In this document: positions 44,356 to 52,782 of the stretch, one piece after another
Layout of the letters: each line of letters opens with the position of its first letter
Position numbering within the stretch: position 1 is the stretch's first letter
Assembly: GCA_963721725.1 (NCBI GenBank)
Contig: CAVRLX010000016.1
Location: 62,001-126,000, forward strand
Direction of reading: 5' to 3'
From: RI-153 sp963721725
GTDB lineage: Bacteria; Chloroflexota; Anaerolineae; Caldilineales; Caldilineaceae
Length of the DNA: 64,000 bases
Made by a program: the position numbers and the translations under genes
Notes under the pieces: generated by a model
What the model was told of the DNA's origin: nothing
What the model saw: the letters and a program-made list of their open reading frames with translations, nothing else
The model's database searches: none

Positions 44356-45147
44356 ATGACTGACTTATTGGATGAGTTGAACCCCCCCAGAGACCATGAA
44401 TCAGCCACCCTCACCGCAGATGCCGTGCCGTTGTTGATCTTTGTGGGTGTAACAGGCGTGGGAAAAAGCACTACGTTGGCCGCGCTAGAGTCCGCAGGCG
44501 GACAGTTTACGCTTTTGCCCGACCGCCGCACCCTCACCGACGCTGTGATCATCCCGGCGGTGCAGCGGGCAGACGGCGAAGCGCTGCGCCCCATCACCGA
44601 CCGCACGCAGCGGTTCGACTATACGCGTCGCTATCGTGAACGCTACCCTGGCGGCATGGCCCACGCGTTGGCGCAGTTGCCGATTGCGGTTGACGGCATG
44701 GGGACGCTCTGCTTTGATGGACTGCGCGGGGCCGAAGAGGTGGCACACGCTGCCGAAATTCTGCCGCTGGCCCGCTTCGTAGTATTGGATGCCCCGGATA
44801 CGGTGCGCGTGGAACGGTTGCTGAATCGCGCCGACGCCTTCGATCAGGTTGGGCAAAAGGCTACCCATCGCGTGGCGGCTGATCTGCTGGACATGCCCGG
44901 CGTGGATGCCGTCTTTGATGCCGCCGCCCAGGAGCACCTGCGCGGTCTGGTTGCCAGCGGTGCGGTGGATGCTGCCGATCTGCGCGCCAAAGTGGTCATT
45001 GTTGTGGCCGAACGTCAAAACTATGACCCCGCCGCCGCCATCGCCGCGCTCCATCGCCTCGCCCCGGCGCGCACGTTGGTCGTCGACACTGCCGCCTGCA
45101 CACCCGCCGAAGCCGCCGCCCGCATCCTCTCCTTCATTCACCATTAA
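44356..45147 (+). CDS. P-loop NTPase/kinase-like protein
   Basis: 263 residues. Walker A in 'LLIFVGVTGVGKSTTLAAL' (residues ~32-50). Residues 'DRTQRFDYTRRYRERYPGG' and 'DGMGTLCFDGLRGAEEV' resemble small-molecule kinases or nucleotidyl-transferring P-loop enzymes, but I cannot name the family. The ATG at 44356 was chosen because the Walker A motif follows and no closer start exists; the ribosome site is poor. It precedes the enolase-superfamily gene by 30 bp and may phosphorylate its product or substrate (inference). Confidence 0.75.
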   Translation: MTDLLDELNPPRDHESATLTADAVPLLIFVGVTGVGKSTTLAALESAGGQFTLLPDRRTLTDAVIIPAVQRADGEALRPITDRTQRFDYTRRYRERYPGGMAHALAQLPIAVDGMGTLCFDGLRGAEEVAHAAEILPLARFVVLDAPDTVRVERLLNRADAFDQVGQKATHRVAADLLDMPGVDAVFDAAAQEHLRGLVASGAVDAADLRAKVVIVVAERQNYDPAAAIAALHRLAPARTLVVDTAACTPAEAAARILSFIHH

Positions 45148-45177
45148 CCATTCACTATTCACCATTAACCCTTTCTC

Positions 45178-46306
45178 ATGCCTATTATCAACCGTATCGA
45201 AACCATCACCTTTCGCCTGCCCCTGCAAGATCCCCTGCGGTGGGGCAAATCCAGCGTGCTTAACGACGTTACCCATGTGCTTGTGCGCGCCACCCTGAGC
45301 GATGGCAGCGTGGGCGTGGCCGAAGCCCCGCCGCGCCCCACCATTTACGGCGAAACCGCCGAAACCATCCACGCCATTGTCCACAGTGAACTGGCCCCCC
45401 TCCTGCTTGGGCAATCCCTGTCGGTTCGCGCCGATTTGCCCACGCTCCATGCCCGGCTGGCGACCATCCGCTTTAACCACGCGGCCCACGGCGGCGTAGA
45501 TATGGCGCTGTGGGATGCCCTGGCCGCGCATCAGGCTATCCCGCTGGCCGACCTATTGGGAACGGTTGCCGAACGTGTGCGGGTCAGTTATATTTTGGGC
45601 ATTGGCGACGAAGATCAGGTGCTGGCCGAGGCGCAGCGCGTGGTAGCACAAGGCGTGCGTGTGCTCAAAGTGAAGATCGGGCGGGCGTGGCAGACCGACG
45701 TGCAAAGGCTGGCTCGGTTGCAAACCGAGCTTGGCCCCACCGTCGCTCTCTATGTGGACGCCAACGAATGTTTCACGGCGGACGAAGCGGCGCGCTGTTT
45801 GGCGCACTTGGCCGAAATGGGCATCCACTATTGTGAAGAGCCGCTGCCCGTGGAGCAGATCACGCAGCGGGCGGCGCTGCGTAGCGCCGGTCATTTGCCC
45901 CTGATCGCTGACGACAGCACCTTTTCGCTGCGCGATCTACACCGGGAACTGGCGTTGGATACCTTCGACATTCTCAACATCAAAACCGCCCGCACCGGCT
46001 ACACCGAATCCGAGGTGATGCTGGGCGCTGCCCTCGACGCGGGCAAGGGCATCATGATCGGCTCGCAGGCCAGCGCTGGGCTGGGAACCATTGCGTACGG
46101 CGCTCTTTGCGGGCAAAGCGGGCATCGATCACCCGTCGGAATTGAGCTTCTTCTTAAAACTAGAGAGCGATCTGCTTGACCAGCCGCTGGCTTTAGACGA
46201 TGGCTATCTCGATTTGGCGCAAGCCAGCCGCGCCGCTGTCGATCCCGATCTGCTGCGCGACGCAACTGTGGGCTACAAAGAAACGCACATGTCAGCGCTT
46301 GCGTAG
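45178..46306 (+). CDS. Enolase-superfamily enzyme (dipeptide/muconate type), frame-broken
   Basis: About 376 residues after repair of a one-base break near 46090, where 'AGLGT' continues as 'LRTALFAGKAGIDHPSELSF'. Muconate-lactonizing/dipeptide-epimerase group: catalytic Lys-x-Lys in 'VLKVKIG', Mg ligands in 'YVDANECF', 'CEEPLP' and 'IADDSTF', and Lys of the opposite wall in 'LNIKTARTGYTE'. It could epimerise dipeptides, or be an N-succinylamino acid racemase or o-succinylbenzoate synthase; the genes around do not decide. It extends past the stop at 46177-46179 only if the break is an error. Confidence 0.85.
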
Positions 46307-46339
46307 TGTGGGGCGCATCATGTTCCACGCACAACTATG

Positions 46340-46363
46340 CAGGTGCGTCGCACCCTCGACCTG
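46340..46363. repeat. GTGCGACGCAC palindromic repeat, copy B (deleted middle)
   Basis: CAGGTGCGTCGCACCCTCGACCTG: the two outer ends of the repeat family fused with the middle lost. Lies between co-oriented genes. Confidence 0.6.
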
Positions 46364-46420
46364 TATAGATCCCTACACACAGGTACCTTATGACCTTGTC
46401 ATCCACTTGAAAGGAGTCCC

Positions 46421-47467
46421 ATGTCCACACGTCTGCCCATTTCAGGTCCGCTGGGGCTGGGTGATCTACTGGATCGGGCGTTTCGGCTCTATCGGGCACG
46501 CTTGGGCCTCTTTTTGATGATTGCTGCTCTCTTTTTGGTTCCTTTCAGTTTAATTTCTGGATTGCTTTCCGGCCAGTTTATTACCAATTATATGGACGCC
46601 TTCGTTGCCATTGTCGCGGCCGAGGGCAGCGCCCCAGAGACGATCTTCTCTGAAGCGCTGGGCAGCGCGGGTAGCTTTTTTGTGGTTATGATGGGCATGG
46701 CGATTCTCAGCCTTGTGATCAGTGGTCTCGTGACGCTGGCGCTCAATCACAGCAGCATTGCCGTTCTGCACAACCAGCCCATCTCGCTGGCAGAGAGTAT
46801 GCGCGGTGGCCTCCGCCGCTTTGGCTCTTTTGTTTGGATGAGTATTGTCCAATTTTCGGGAATTGCCCTGGCGACGTTGGGCATGGGCATTGTAATTTTT
46901 ATCTTCGTCATGGTTATCATCTTTATTGGGGCGGCGGTGGGCAGCGCCCTGTTGGAGGGCGATAACATTTTTGCCACAATTGCCGTGGTCTTGGTGGCAT
47001 TGTGTGGCTACTTTTTGGCAATCCTGCTCTTTCTCGCCCCGGCGATCTATCTTTCCGCACGCTGGCTGGTGGCGACGCCCGCCATGCTCGCCGAAAACCT
47101 GGGCGCCATGCAGTCTCTGCGCCGCAGTTGGGCGTTGACCAAAGGGCACACTTGGCGGGCAGTCGGGTATGTTGTGCTGCTTTATTTAATCACCGCGATT
47201 GTCGTCGGGTTGCCTGTGGGGCTAATTCAACAACTGATCCTCCTCTTGCTGGGCACCTCGTCGCTGGGCCTGGCAACCATACTATCCTCTGCCATCTCTT
47301 CCATCTTCAGCGTGCTGTGGACGCCGCTCTATATCTGTGCCGTGGTGCTGCTCTACTACGATTTGCGTGTGCGCGTCGAAGGCTATGATCTGGCGCTGCG
47401 CATCGAACAATTGGAAAATGAATTGCGCCCCCCCAACGGACCAGAGTTCGAGACCCCCGCCCTATGA
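46421..47467 (+). CDS. Polytopic membrane protein (DUF7544/GDPD-membrane-like)
   Basis: 348 residues. A conserved soluble start 'PLGLGDLLDRAFRLYRARLG' and six helices, with 'SLRRSWALTKGHTWRAVGYV' before the last two helices. This design is that of the membrane domain next to glycerophosphodiesterases and of DUF975-like proteins. ATG at 46421 after AAAGGAGTCCC. First gene of a four-gene unit with DUF4129, DUF4350 and MoxR. The last 4 bp overlap the next start (ATGA). Confidence 0.8.
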   Translation: MSTRLPISGPLGLGDLLDRAFRLYRARLGLFLMIAALFLVPFSLISGLLSGQFITNYMDAFVAIVAAEGSAPETIFSEALGSAGSFFVVMMGMAILSLVISGLVTLALNHSSIAVLHNQPISLAESMRGGLRRFGSFVWMSIVQFSGIALATLGMGIVIFIFVMVIIFIGAAVGSALLEGDNIFATIAVVLVALCGYFLAILLFLAPAIYLSARWLVATPAMLAENLGAMQSLRRSWALTKGHTWRAVGYVVLLYLITAIVVGLPVGLIQQLILLLLGTSSLGLATILSSAISSIFSVLWTPLYICAVVLLYYDLRVRVEGYDLALRIEQLENELRPPNGPEFETPAL

Positions 47468-48408
47468 AAATGTGTGGGCTGCGTCTGGCGCGTCTTCTGA
47501 TCTGTCTTTGGCTGCTGTGCGCGCCGGCTACGCTCCACGCCCAGAACGATCCCCTGCCCTTCGCCGACTATGTGCAACGGCTGCTGCGGGCCACATCAGA
47601 TCTGCGCGCCGGAGTGGATCTTGCCACGGTGTCCGCGGCACTGGAACACATCGAGGCCGTACAGTTGCCCAACGGCGACACCCTGCCGGTCACGTCGCCG
47701 CTGCTAGGCGTGACAACCCGCGCACAAGCCATCACCCGCCTCGATACCCTCACCGCCCAACTTCAGGCCAGCAGCCAGGACCGCGCCGACGTTCGCCTCG
47801 CTCGACTCGACCGCCTGATTGAGATCCTCGCCCTGGATCGCCCTACCCTTTGGCAACGGTTTTGGCGCTGGGTCGAAGATCTTCTGGATGCCCTGCGCCC
47901 GCGCTCGATCTCACCCGGAGTGACCAGCGCGGCGGAAATTGCCTCAACGGTGCTCGTGTGGGCGATTGTGATCAGCGGCGGCGCGCTGTTGGCCGTCATG
48001 TTGAGCTATTGGCTGCGCCGTCTGCTTGCCGGTTTTGTGGCAGATGCACGCCTGCGCCGCGCCCGTGGGGAGGACGATTTGCCCCAGACTGCCGCCGAAG
48101 CCCGCACCCAGGCGCAAACACTGGCGGTGGCGGGTGACTATCGCCAAGCGGTGCGGCGGCTCTATCTTTCCGCGCTGTTGCATTTGGACGAAAGCGATCT
48201 TTTGCGTTTTCGTCGTGATCAGACCAACCGCGAAGTGCTGCGCTCTTTGCCCAGCGCTGCCCCCATTCGCCCCCATTTGGAGCCAGTGGTGGAGACCTTC
48301 GACCGGGTCTGGTATGGCATTCGTGAACCTGACAAAGCCACCTTTGACGCCTACCAAATCGAGATCGACCGCTTGATGGCCGCCACGGCAGAGAAACCCC
48401 GTGAATAG
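47464..48408 (+). CDS. DUF4129-domain membrane protein
   Basis: 314 residues. Signal peptide (residues ~5-26), an extracytoplasmic part of ~130 residues, one helix (VLVWAIVISGGALLAVML) and the cytoplasmic DUF4129 domain: 'YRQAVRRLYLSALLHLDESD', 'RRDQTNREVLRSL' and 'FDRVWYGIREPD'. DUF4129 proteins are regular members of MoxR/DUF58 clusters that work on membrane-protein assembly or transglutaminase-like functions. Overlaps the next gene by 8 bp. Confidence 0.88.
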   Translation: MKMCGLRLARLLICLWLLCAPATLHAQNDPLPFADYVQRLLRATSDLRAGVDLATVSAALEHIEAVQLPNGDTLPVTSPLLGVTTRAQAITRLDTLTAQLQASSQDRADVRLARLDRLIEILALDRPTLWQRFWRWVEDLLDALRPRSISPGVTSAAEIASTVLVWAIVISGGALLAVMLSYWLRRLLAGFVADARLRRARGEDDLPQTAAEARTQAQTLAVAGDYRQAVRRLYLSALLHLDESDLLRFRRDQTNREVLRSLPSAAPIRPHLEPVVETFDRVWYGIREPDKATFDAYQIEIDRLMAATAEKPRE

Positions 48409-49573
48409 CCGCTTTGCCTTCAACCGCCAGAATGTGAGTATCGCCGCGCTTTTTGTGATCCTCATGGGGGCCGTGCTGCTCCGGGGGCGCACCGAGATCC
48501 CCACACAATCCTATGACCCGGAGAGTCGCCGTCCGAATGGTCTCTATTTGCTCCACCGCTGGGTGGACGATATGGGCTATCGTTTCACCACCACAGCCAA
48601 CCGCCGCTTTACATTGGCCGATGACTTGGGGCTGTTGCTGGTCTATCCCAGCGAAGAAGCCTTCCGTACAGAGGAAGCCGCTGAAGTTTTGGCCTGGGTG
48701 GAGGCGGGCGCAACCCTGGCGGTGATTGGCAACCCTGATGAAGCATTGGCCGAGGCGTTTGGCTACACTTGGCAAGATCTCGACTTTAGCAACTTTGTCA
48801 CGACAGCCACACAGCCCCAACCCTTGCTGCCTGCCGCCCCCGCCGAGATCGTGGGCACAGGCGCGGCCACGTTGCCCCAGCCAGAGAGCGACAGCGCGCT
48901 GCCAGTCTTGACCGATGGCATCGATCAGCCGTTGGTATGGGCCGTGCCGCAAGGAGAGGGCTGGCTCTGGCTGCTGCCCCGGCGCTATGCGTTCACCAAC
49001 GCCGATCTTATGGATAATCGCGAGATGGCCCCGTTGTTGTTGGCAATGCTGCGCTTTGTGCCGGATGGCGCGGCGGTGGCCGTGGATACCTATCATCTCT
49101 TCGGGCCAGAGGTGGCGGTGATGACTATACAGGATTGGCTTTATAGCACGCCCTTGGGCTGGGCGACGCTTTTTTTGTTGCTTTTGATGGCGCTATACTT
49201 TGTGCTGAGCGGTCGCCGATTGGGGCCAGCCCTGGCTGTGATCACTCAGGGGCGGCGGCGCGAGGCGTCCGAGTTCGTGGTGGCAATGGCCGGGCTGCAA
49301 CAGCGTGCGCGTGTGCGCGATAGCATTGCCCGCCATCACCGACAGCGGCTGCTATTGGCCTTGGGCCGCCCCCACGGCATCCCGCCGGATCTGCCCGATG
49401 CCGAATTTCTCGCCCGCCTGCGCGAGTCCGACAGGGGGATCAGCGCCGAGCGCATCGCCCACATTGAGCGCAGCTTGCGCGCATTTGCAGCCTTGCCCGA
49501 TGCCCAAACGCTGGTGACATTGGTGGCCGAAGTGGATGAAATCCTCCAGCGCAAACCGCACCATACCCTCTAA
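48401..49573 (+). CDS. DUF4350-domain membrane protein
   Basis: 390 residues, GTG start overlapping the DUF4129 gene. 'SYDPESRRPNGLYLLHRWVD' and 'LLVYPSEEAFRTEEAAEVLA' are the DUF4350 pattern (a GATase-like fold lying outside), flanked by helices at residues ~13-28 and at ~250 (LGWATLFLLLLMALYFVLS). The C-terminal cytoplasmic part has 'EFVVAMAGLQQRARVRDS'. Works with MoxR and DUF4129 proteins in a membrane complex of unknown substrate (family knowledge). Confidence 0.88.
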   Translation: MNSRFAFNRQNVSIAALFVILMGAVLLRGRTEIPTQSYDPESRRPNGLYLLHRWVDDMGYRFTTTANRRFTLADDLGLLLVYPSEEAFRTEEAAEVLAWVEAGATLAVIGNPDEALAEAFGYTWQDLDFSNFVTTATQPQPLLPAAPAEIVGTGAATLPQPESDSALPVLTDGIDQPLVWAVPQGEGWLWLLPRRYAFTNADLMDNREMAPLLLAMLRFVPDGAAVAVDTYHLFGPEVAVMTIQDWLYSTPLGWATLFLLLLMALYFVLSGRRLGPALAVITQGRRREASEFVVAMAGLQQRARVRDSIARHHRQRLLLALGRPHGIPPDLPDAEFLARLRESDRGISAERIAHIERSLRAFAALPDAQTLVTLVAEVDEILQRKPHHTL

Positions 49574-49585
49574 ATAAGGATAGCT

Positions 49586-50533
49586 ATGACACTCTCTGAT
49601 CTCTTTGCACAGCTAAAAAGCGAAGCCGCCAAAGTCATCGTCGGGCAAGAAGCGGCCTTTGAACAGATCGTGGTTGCCTTCTTGAGCGGCGGCCATGTGC
49701 TGTTGGAAGGCGTGCCGGGAACAGCCAAAACGCTCATGGCAAAAACGCTCTCGCGGCTGATTGCCGCCGACTTTCGCCGCATCCAATTCACGGCGGATCT
49801 CATGCCCAGCGACATTATCGGCACCCAGATCTACGACATGAACAGCGGCGCGTTTAACCTGCGCCGCGGCCCTATTTTCACGCAGATTCTGCTGGCCGAC
49901 GAGATCAACCGTGCCCCGGCCAAGACCCAATCGGCGCTGCTGGAAGCGATGGAAGAGCGCCAGGTGACCATTGACGGCACGGGCCATCGGCTGGACGAGC
50001 CGTTTATGGTGCTGGCAACGCAGAATCCGGTGGAATACGAGGGCACTTATCCGCTGCCAGAGGCGCAATTAGACCGGTTTCTGTTCAAAGTCGTGGTGGA
50101 TTATCCGCTGGAAAGCGTGGAACAAGAGGTGCTGCGCCGCTATCACACGGGCTTTGACGCCCACGAGTTGGATGCCACGGGCATCGGCGCGGTGATCCAC
50201 CCGGGGCAGATGGCGGCCATCCAAGCCGAGATCCGCGCCATTACCGTGGAGCCGGGCATCTTCGCCTATATCACGGCGATTGCCACGGCCAGCCGCCGCA
50301 GCCCGGATCTAATTTTAGGTGGCAGCCCGCGGGCCAGCATTGCCCTGTTGCAAAGCGCCAAAACCTATGCGGCGCTGAAAGGCCGCGATTACGTCACCCC
50401 CGACGATGTGAAAACACTGGTGACGCCCATCTATCGCCACCGCCTGATTCTGCGCCCCGAAGCCGAGATCGAAGGCATCGACGCCGATGTCGCCGTGCGT
50501 CGCATTGTGGCCGGGCTGGATGTGCCAAGATAA
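49586..50533 (+). CDS. MoxR-family AAA+ ATPase
   Basis: 315 residues. Walker A 'LEGVPGTAKTLMAKTL', Walker B 'LLADEINRAPAKTQSALLEA', sensor 'ATQNPVEYEGTYPLPEAQLD', 'RFLFKV' and the C-terminal lid with 'LGGSPRASIALLQSAK'. MoxR ATPases act as chaperones that assemble or activate metal-dependent or von Willebrand-domain complexes. Last gene of the unit, 12 bp after the DUF4350 gene. The usual next gene, DUF58, is absent in this window; a VWA gene lies at 1-245, too far to be in the operon. Confidence 0.95.
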   Translation: MTLSDLFAQLKSEAAKVIVGQEAAFEQIVVAFLSGGHVLLEGVPGTAKTLMAKTLSRLIAADFRRIQFTADLMPSDIIGTQIYDMNSGAFNLRRGPIFTQILLADEINRAPAKTQSALLEAMEERQVTIDGTGHRLDEPFMVLATQNPVEYEGTYPLPEAQLDRFLFKVVVDYPLESVEQEVLRRYHTGFDAHELDATGIGAVIHPGQMAAIQAEIRAITVEPGIFAYITAIATASRRSPDLILGGSPRASIALLQSAKTYAALKGRDYVTPDDVKTLVTPIYRHRLILRPEAEIEGIDADVAVRRIVAGLDVPR

Positions 50534-50598
50534 TGTGTGTTGCGGCTGGCGTGTTGCGTACCTCAGAACACGCCAGCCGGTTTAGAAAGGAATCCCCC

Positions 50599-51874
50599 AT
50601 GCGTAAAAAATTCATGTTTGCCTTGATTGCGTGTATCGGCGTCATGATCTCGTTGGCGGCACTGGTGCGTGCCGATGATACCTATTATCTGCCCTTGGTG
50701 GGCAAAGGCGTTACATTTTCTACGATTCCACCCAGCCCGACTGCAACCCCTACAAGCACCCCCACTGCTACGCCCAGCCCAACGCCGGGCTGGCCTGCCG
50801 TGCAACTTGTCGCCGTGGCAGGGGACTTTGATCGGCCCGTTCACGTCACCAATGCCGGGGATGGCAGCGGACGCCTCTTTGTGGTGGAGCGCACGGGCTA
50901 CATTCACATCATCCAAGATGGCAAACGGCTGGCAATGCCCTTTTTGGATATTCACGAACGGGTCACCTGTTGCGAAAGCGAGACCGGGCTGCTCAGTGTG
51001 GCCTTTCCGCCCAACTTTGCCAGCAATGGGCGCTTCTATGTGGCGTATACCTTTCAAGAGGGATCTCAACTGCGCTCGCGCATTGCCCGTTTCCGTGTGG
51101 GCACAGATCCTAACCGGGCCAACGCCGCCAGCGAACAGCCGCTGTTGACCGTCGATCAGCCCTATGCCAACCACAACGGCGGGCAGATCGTCTTTGGTCC
51201 CGATGGCTTTCTTTATATCGGCATGGGCGACGGGGGCAGCGGCGGTGATCCGCACAATCATGGTCAACGGCCCCAAACGTTGCTTGGCTCCATGTTGCGC
51301 ATTGATGTCGAATCGAACCCATCCGGCGCGTACAGCGTGCCGCCTTCCAATCCTTTTGTGGGCAACACGGAGGGGATACGCACTGAAACCTGGGCCTATG
51401 GGCTGCGTAATCCGTGGCGTTTCTCGTTTGATCGCCAAACCGGTGATCTCTGGATCGCCGATGTGGGCCAGGGCACACGCGAAGAGGTGAATGTTCAGTC
51501 GGCCAGCAGCGCCGGCGGCGAGAACTACGGCTGGAAGCTTATGGAAGGGAAAATCTGCTATAACGCGGATAGCTGTAATCAGAGCGGGCTGACGTTACCG
51601 ATCTGGGACTATGGGCGCAGTGAAGGGCGCTCGGTGACCGGCGGCTTTGTCTATCGAGGTACGCAGTATGCGGCCCTGCGCGGTCTCTATGTCTATGCAG
51701 ATTATGTCACCGGGCGGGTGTGGGGATTGCGCGAAGTCAGTGGGGATCTGGGAAAACCGACTCTTGCTCAACAGCGCCAAGAATATCAGCAGTTTTGGCG
51801 AAGGCGAAGGCGGTGAACTCTATCTGGTAGATTACAGCGGGACGATCTATCGAGTACAGCCAGCCACGCCTTGA
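50599..51874 (+). CDS. PQQ-dependent sugar dehydrogenase (YliI type), frame-broken
   Basis: About 425 residues. A signal peptide, a YYLPLVGK motif (29-36), a Thr/Pro/Ser-rich linker, then the six-bladed glucose/sorbosone dehydrogenase propeller: 'DRPVHVTNAGDGSGRLFVVE', 'GLLSVAFPPNF', 'NHNGGQIVFGPDGFLYIGMG', 'RNPWRFSFDRQTGDLWIADV'. A break near 51748-51752 ends the frame early; the correct continuation is 'WENRLLLNSAKNISSFGEGE...GELYLVDYSGTIYRVQP'. Acts outside the membrane, oxidising an aldose and passing electrons to a quinone or cytochrome. The ATG at 50599 follows AGAAAGGAATCCCCC. Confidence 0.88.
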
Positions 51875-51971
51875 TCTCGGCTGGCTTTTATAGAAAAACG
51901 GACAGCACTACGCGTGCGTTTTATGCTAAAATACCAGTCAGTGGATGGGTGTACGGTTTGGAGGAAAATGT

Positions 51972-52739
51972 ATGCCAGAATCAAAGCTTGACGGCGAAAC
52001 CTTGAAGGAGATCAAGGAGTATATTCTCGATAACTTACCAAGTGTGCTCGACCGTGATCCGCGCTTTGTCACCTATATTGAGGGCATCGTCGCCGAGAAA
52101 TTTCCGCGTCGAGATGAATTCGCGCGCTTGTTGGACGAGGTGCAGCAAAGTCGGCTGGAAAATGCGGCCCGCTTTGACAAGATCGAGGCATCGCAAAGAC
52201 AACAGGCCCAGTCCACCTCGGCGCGGTTTGACGCGCTGGAAACCGATCTGCGCGATCACCGGCGGGAGACTTCGGCGCGGTTTGATAAGGTGGAGATGCG
52301 TTTGACCACAGTGGAAGAGGAAGTGAAGTCGCTGCGCCAGGAAATGAACGAGGGTTTCCATCAGGTACAGGTGAGCATTGACCGCTTGGGCGCACGCTGG
52401 GGCATCCGCAATGAACAAGTTTTTCGGCGGACCATGCGCGCCATTTTAGAAGAGAATTTTGGGGCCAAAGTAGAAGAGCGTCACATCCGCGGCGAGCAGT
52501 TTGATGTGGTGATTGTCCACAACGATCACATTCTTGTCGAGATCATGGCGAGTGCTGGGCGCACTATTGTGCAACGTATGGATCGCAAGCGCCGCATCTA
52601 CACAGAAGAGACGGGGATAGCCCCCAAGCGCTTTTTAGTGGTAGTGGGGTCGATCCACAGCCAACGGGCACAGCAGCTACGCAGTGCCGGCTTTGAGGTC
52701 ATCGAACCTGAAGCCGACGATGATTCTATCGAGATTTGA
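51972..52739 (+). CDS. DUF3782-like coiled-coil nuclease-fold protein
   Basis: 255 residues. Residues 30-140 form a coiled coil with repeats of 'SARFDALE', 'SARFDKVE', 'RLTTVEEEVKSLRQEMNEGF'. Residues 150-245 hold a PD-(D/E)XK-like core, 'RNEQVFRRTMRAILEENFG', 'EQFDVVIVHNDHILVEIMAS' (Asp, Glu) and 'KRFLVVVGSIHSQRAQQL'. This is the DUF3782 arrangement, common in Chloroflexota and cyanobacteria, with no known function. ATG at 51972 after GGAGGAAAATGT. Confidence 0.8.
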   Translation: MPESKLDGETLKEIKEYILDNLPSVLDRDPRFVTYIEGIVAEKFPRRDEFARLLDEVQQSRLENAARFDKIEASQRQQAQSTSARFDALETDLRDHRRETSARFDKVEMRLTTVEEEVKSLRQEMNEGFHQVQVSIDRLGARWGIRNEQVFRRTMRAILEENFGAKVEERHIRGEQFDVVIVHNDHILVEIMASAGRTIVQRMDRKRRIYTEETGIAPKRFLVVVGSIHSQRAQQLRSAGFEVIEPEADDDSIEI

Positions 52740-52745
52740 TCTGTC

Positions 52746-52780
52746 AGAAGTCGAACTTTTCCGAAAAGTTCGACTTCTTT
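52746..52780. terminator. Bidirectional terminator
   Basis: AGAAGTCGAACTTTTC and GAAAAGTTCGACTTCTTT, a 15-bp stem with T-run, between the convergent DUF3782-like and GH127 genes. Confidence 0.85.
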
Positions 52781-52782
52781 CC

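Noticed and set aside
47568..49564. Several 60-190-codon frames antisense to the DUF4129/DUF4350 operon
   Set aside because: No ribosome sites or recognisable domains; the plus-strand genes overlap tightly and explain the region.
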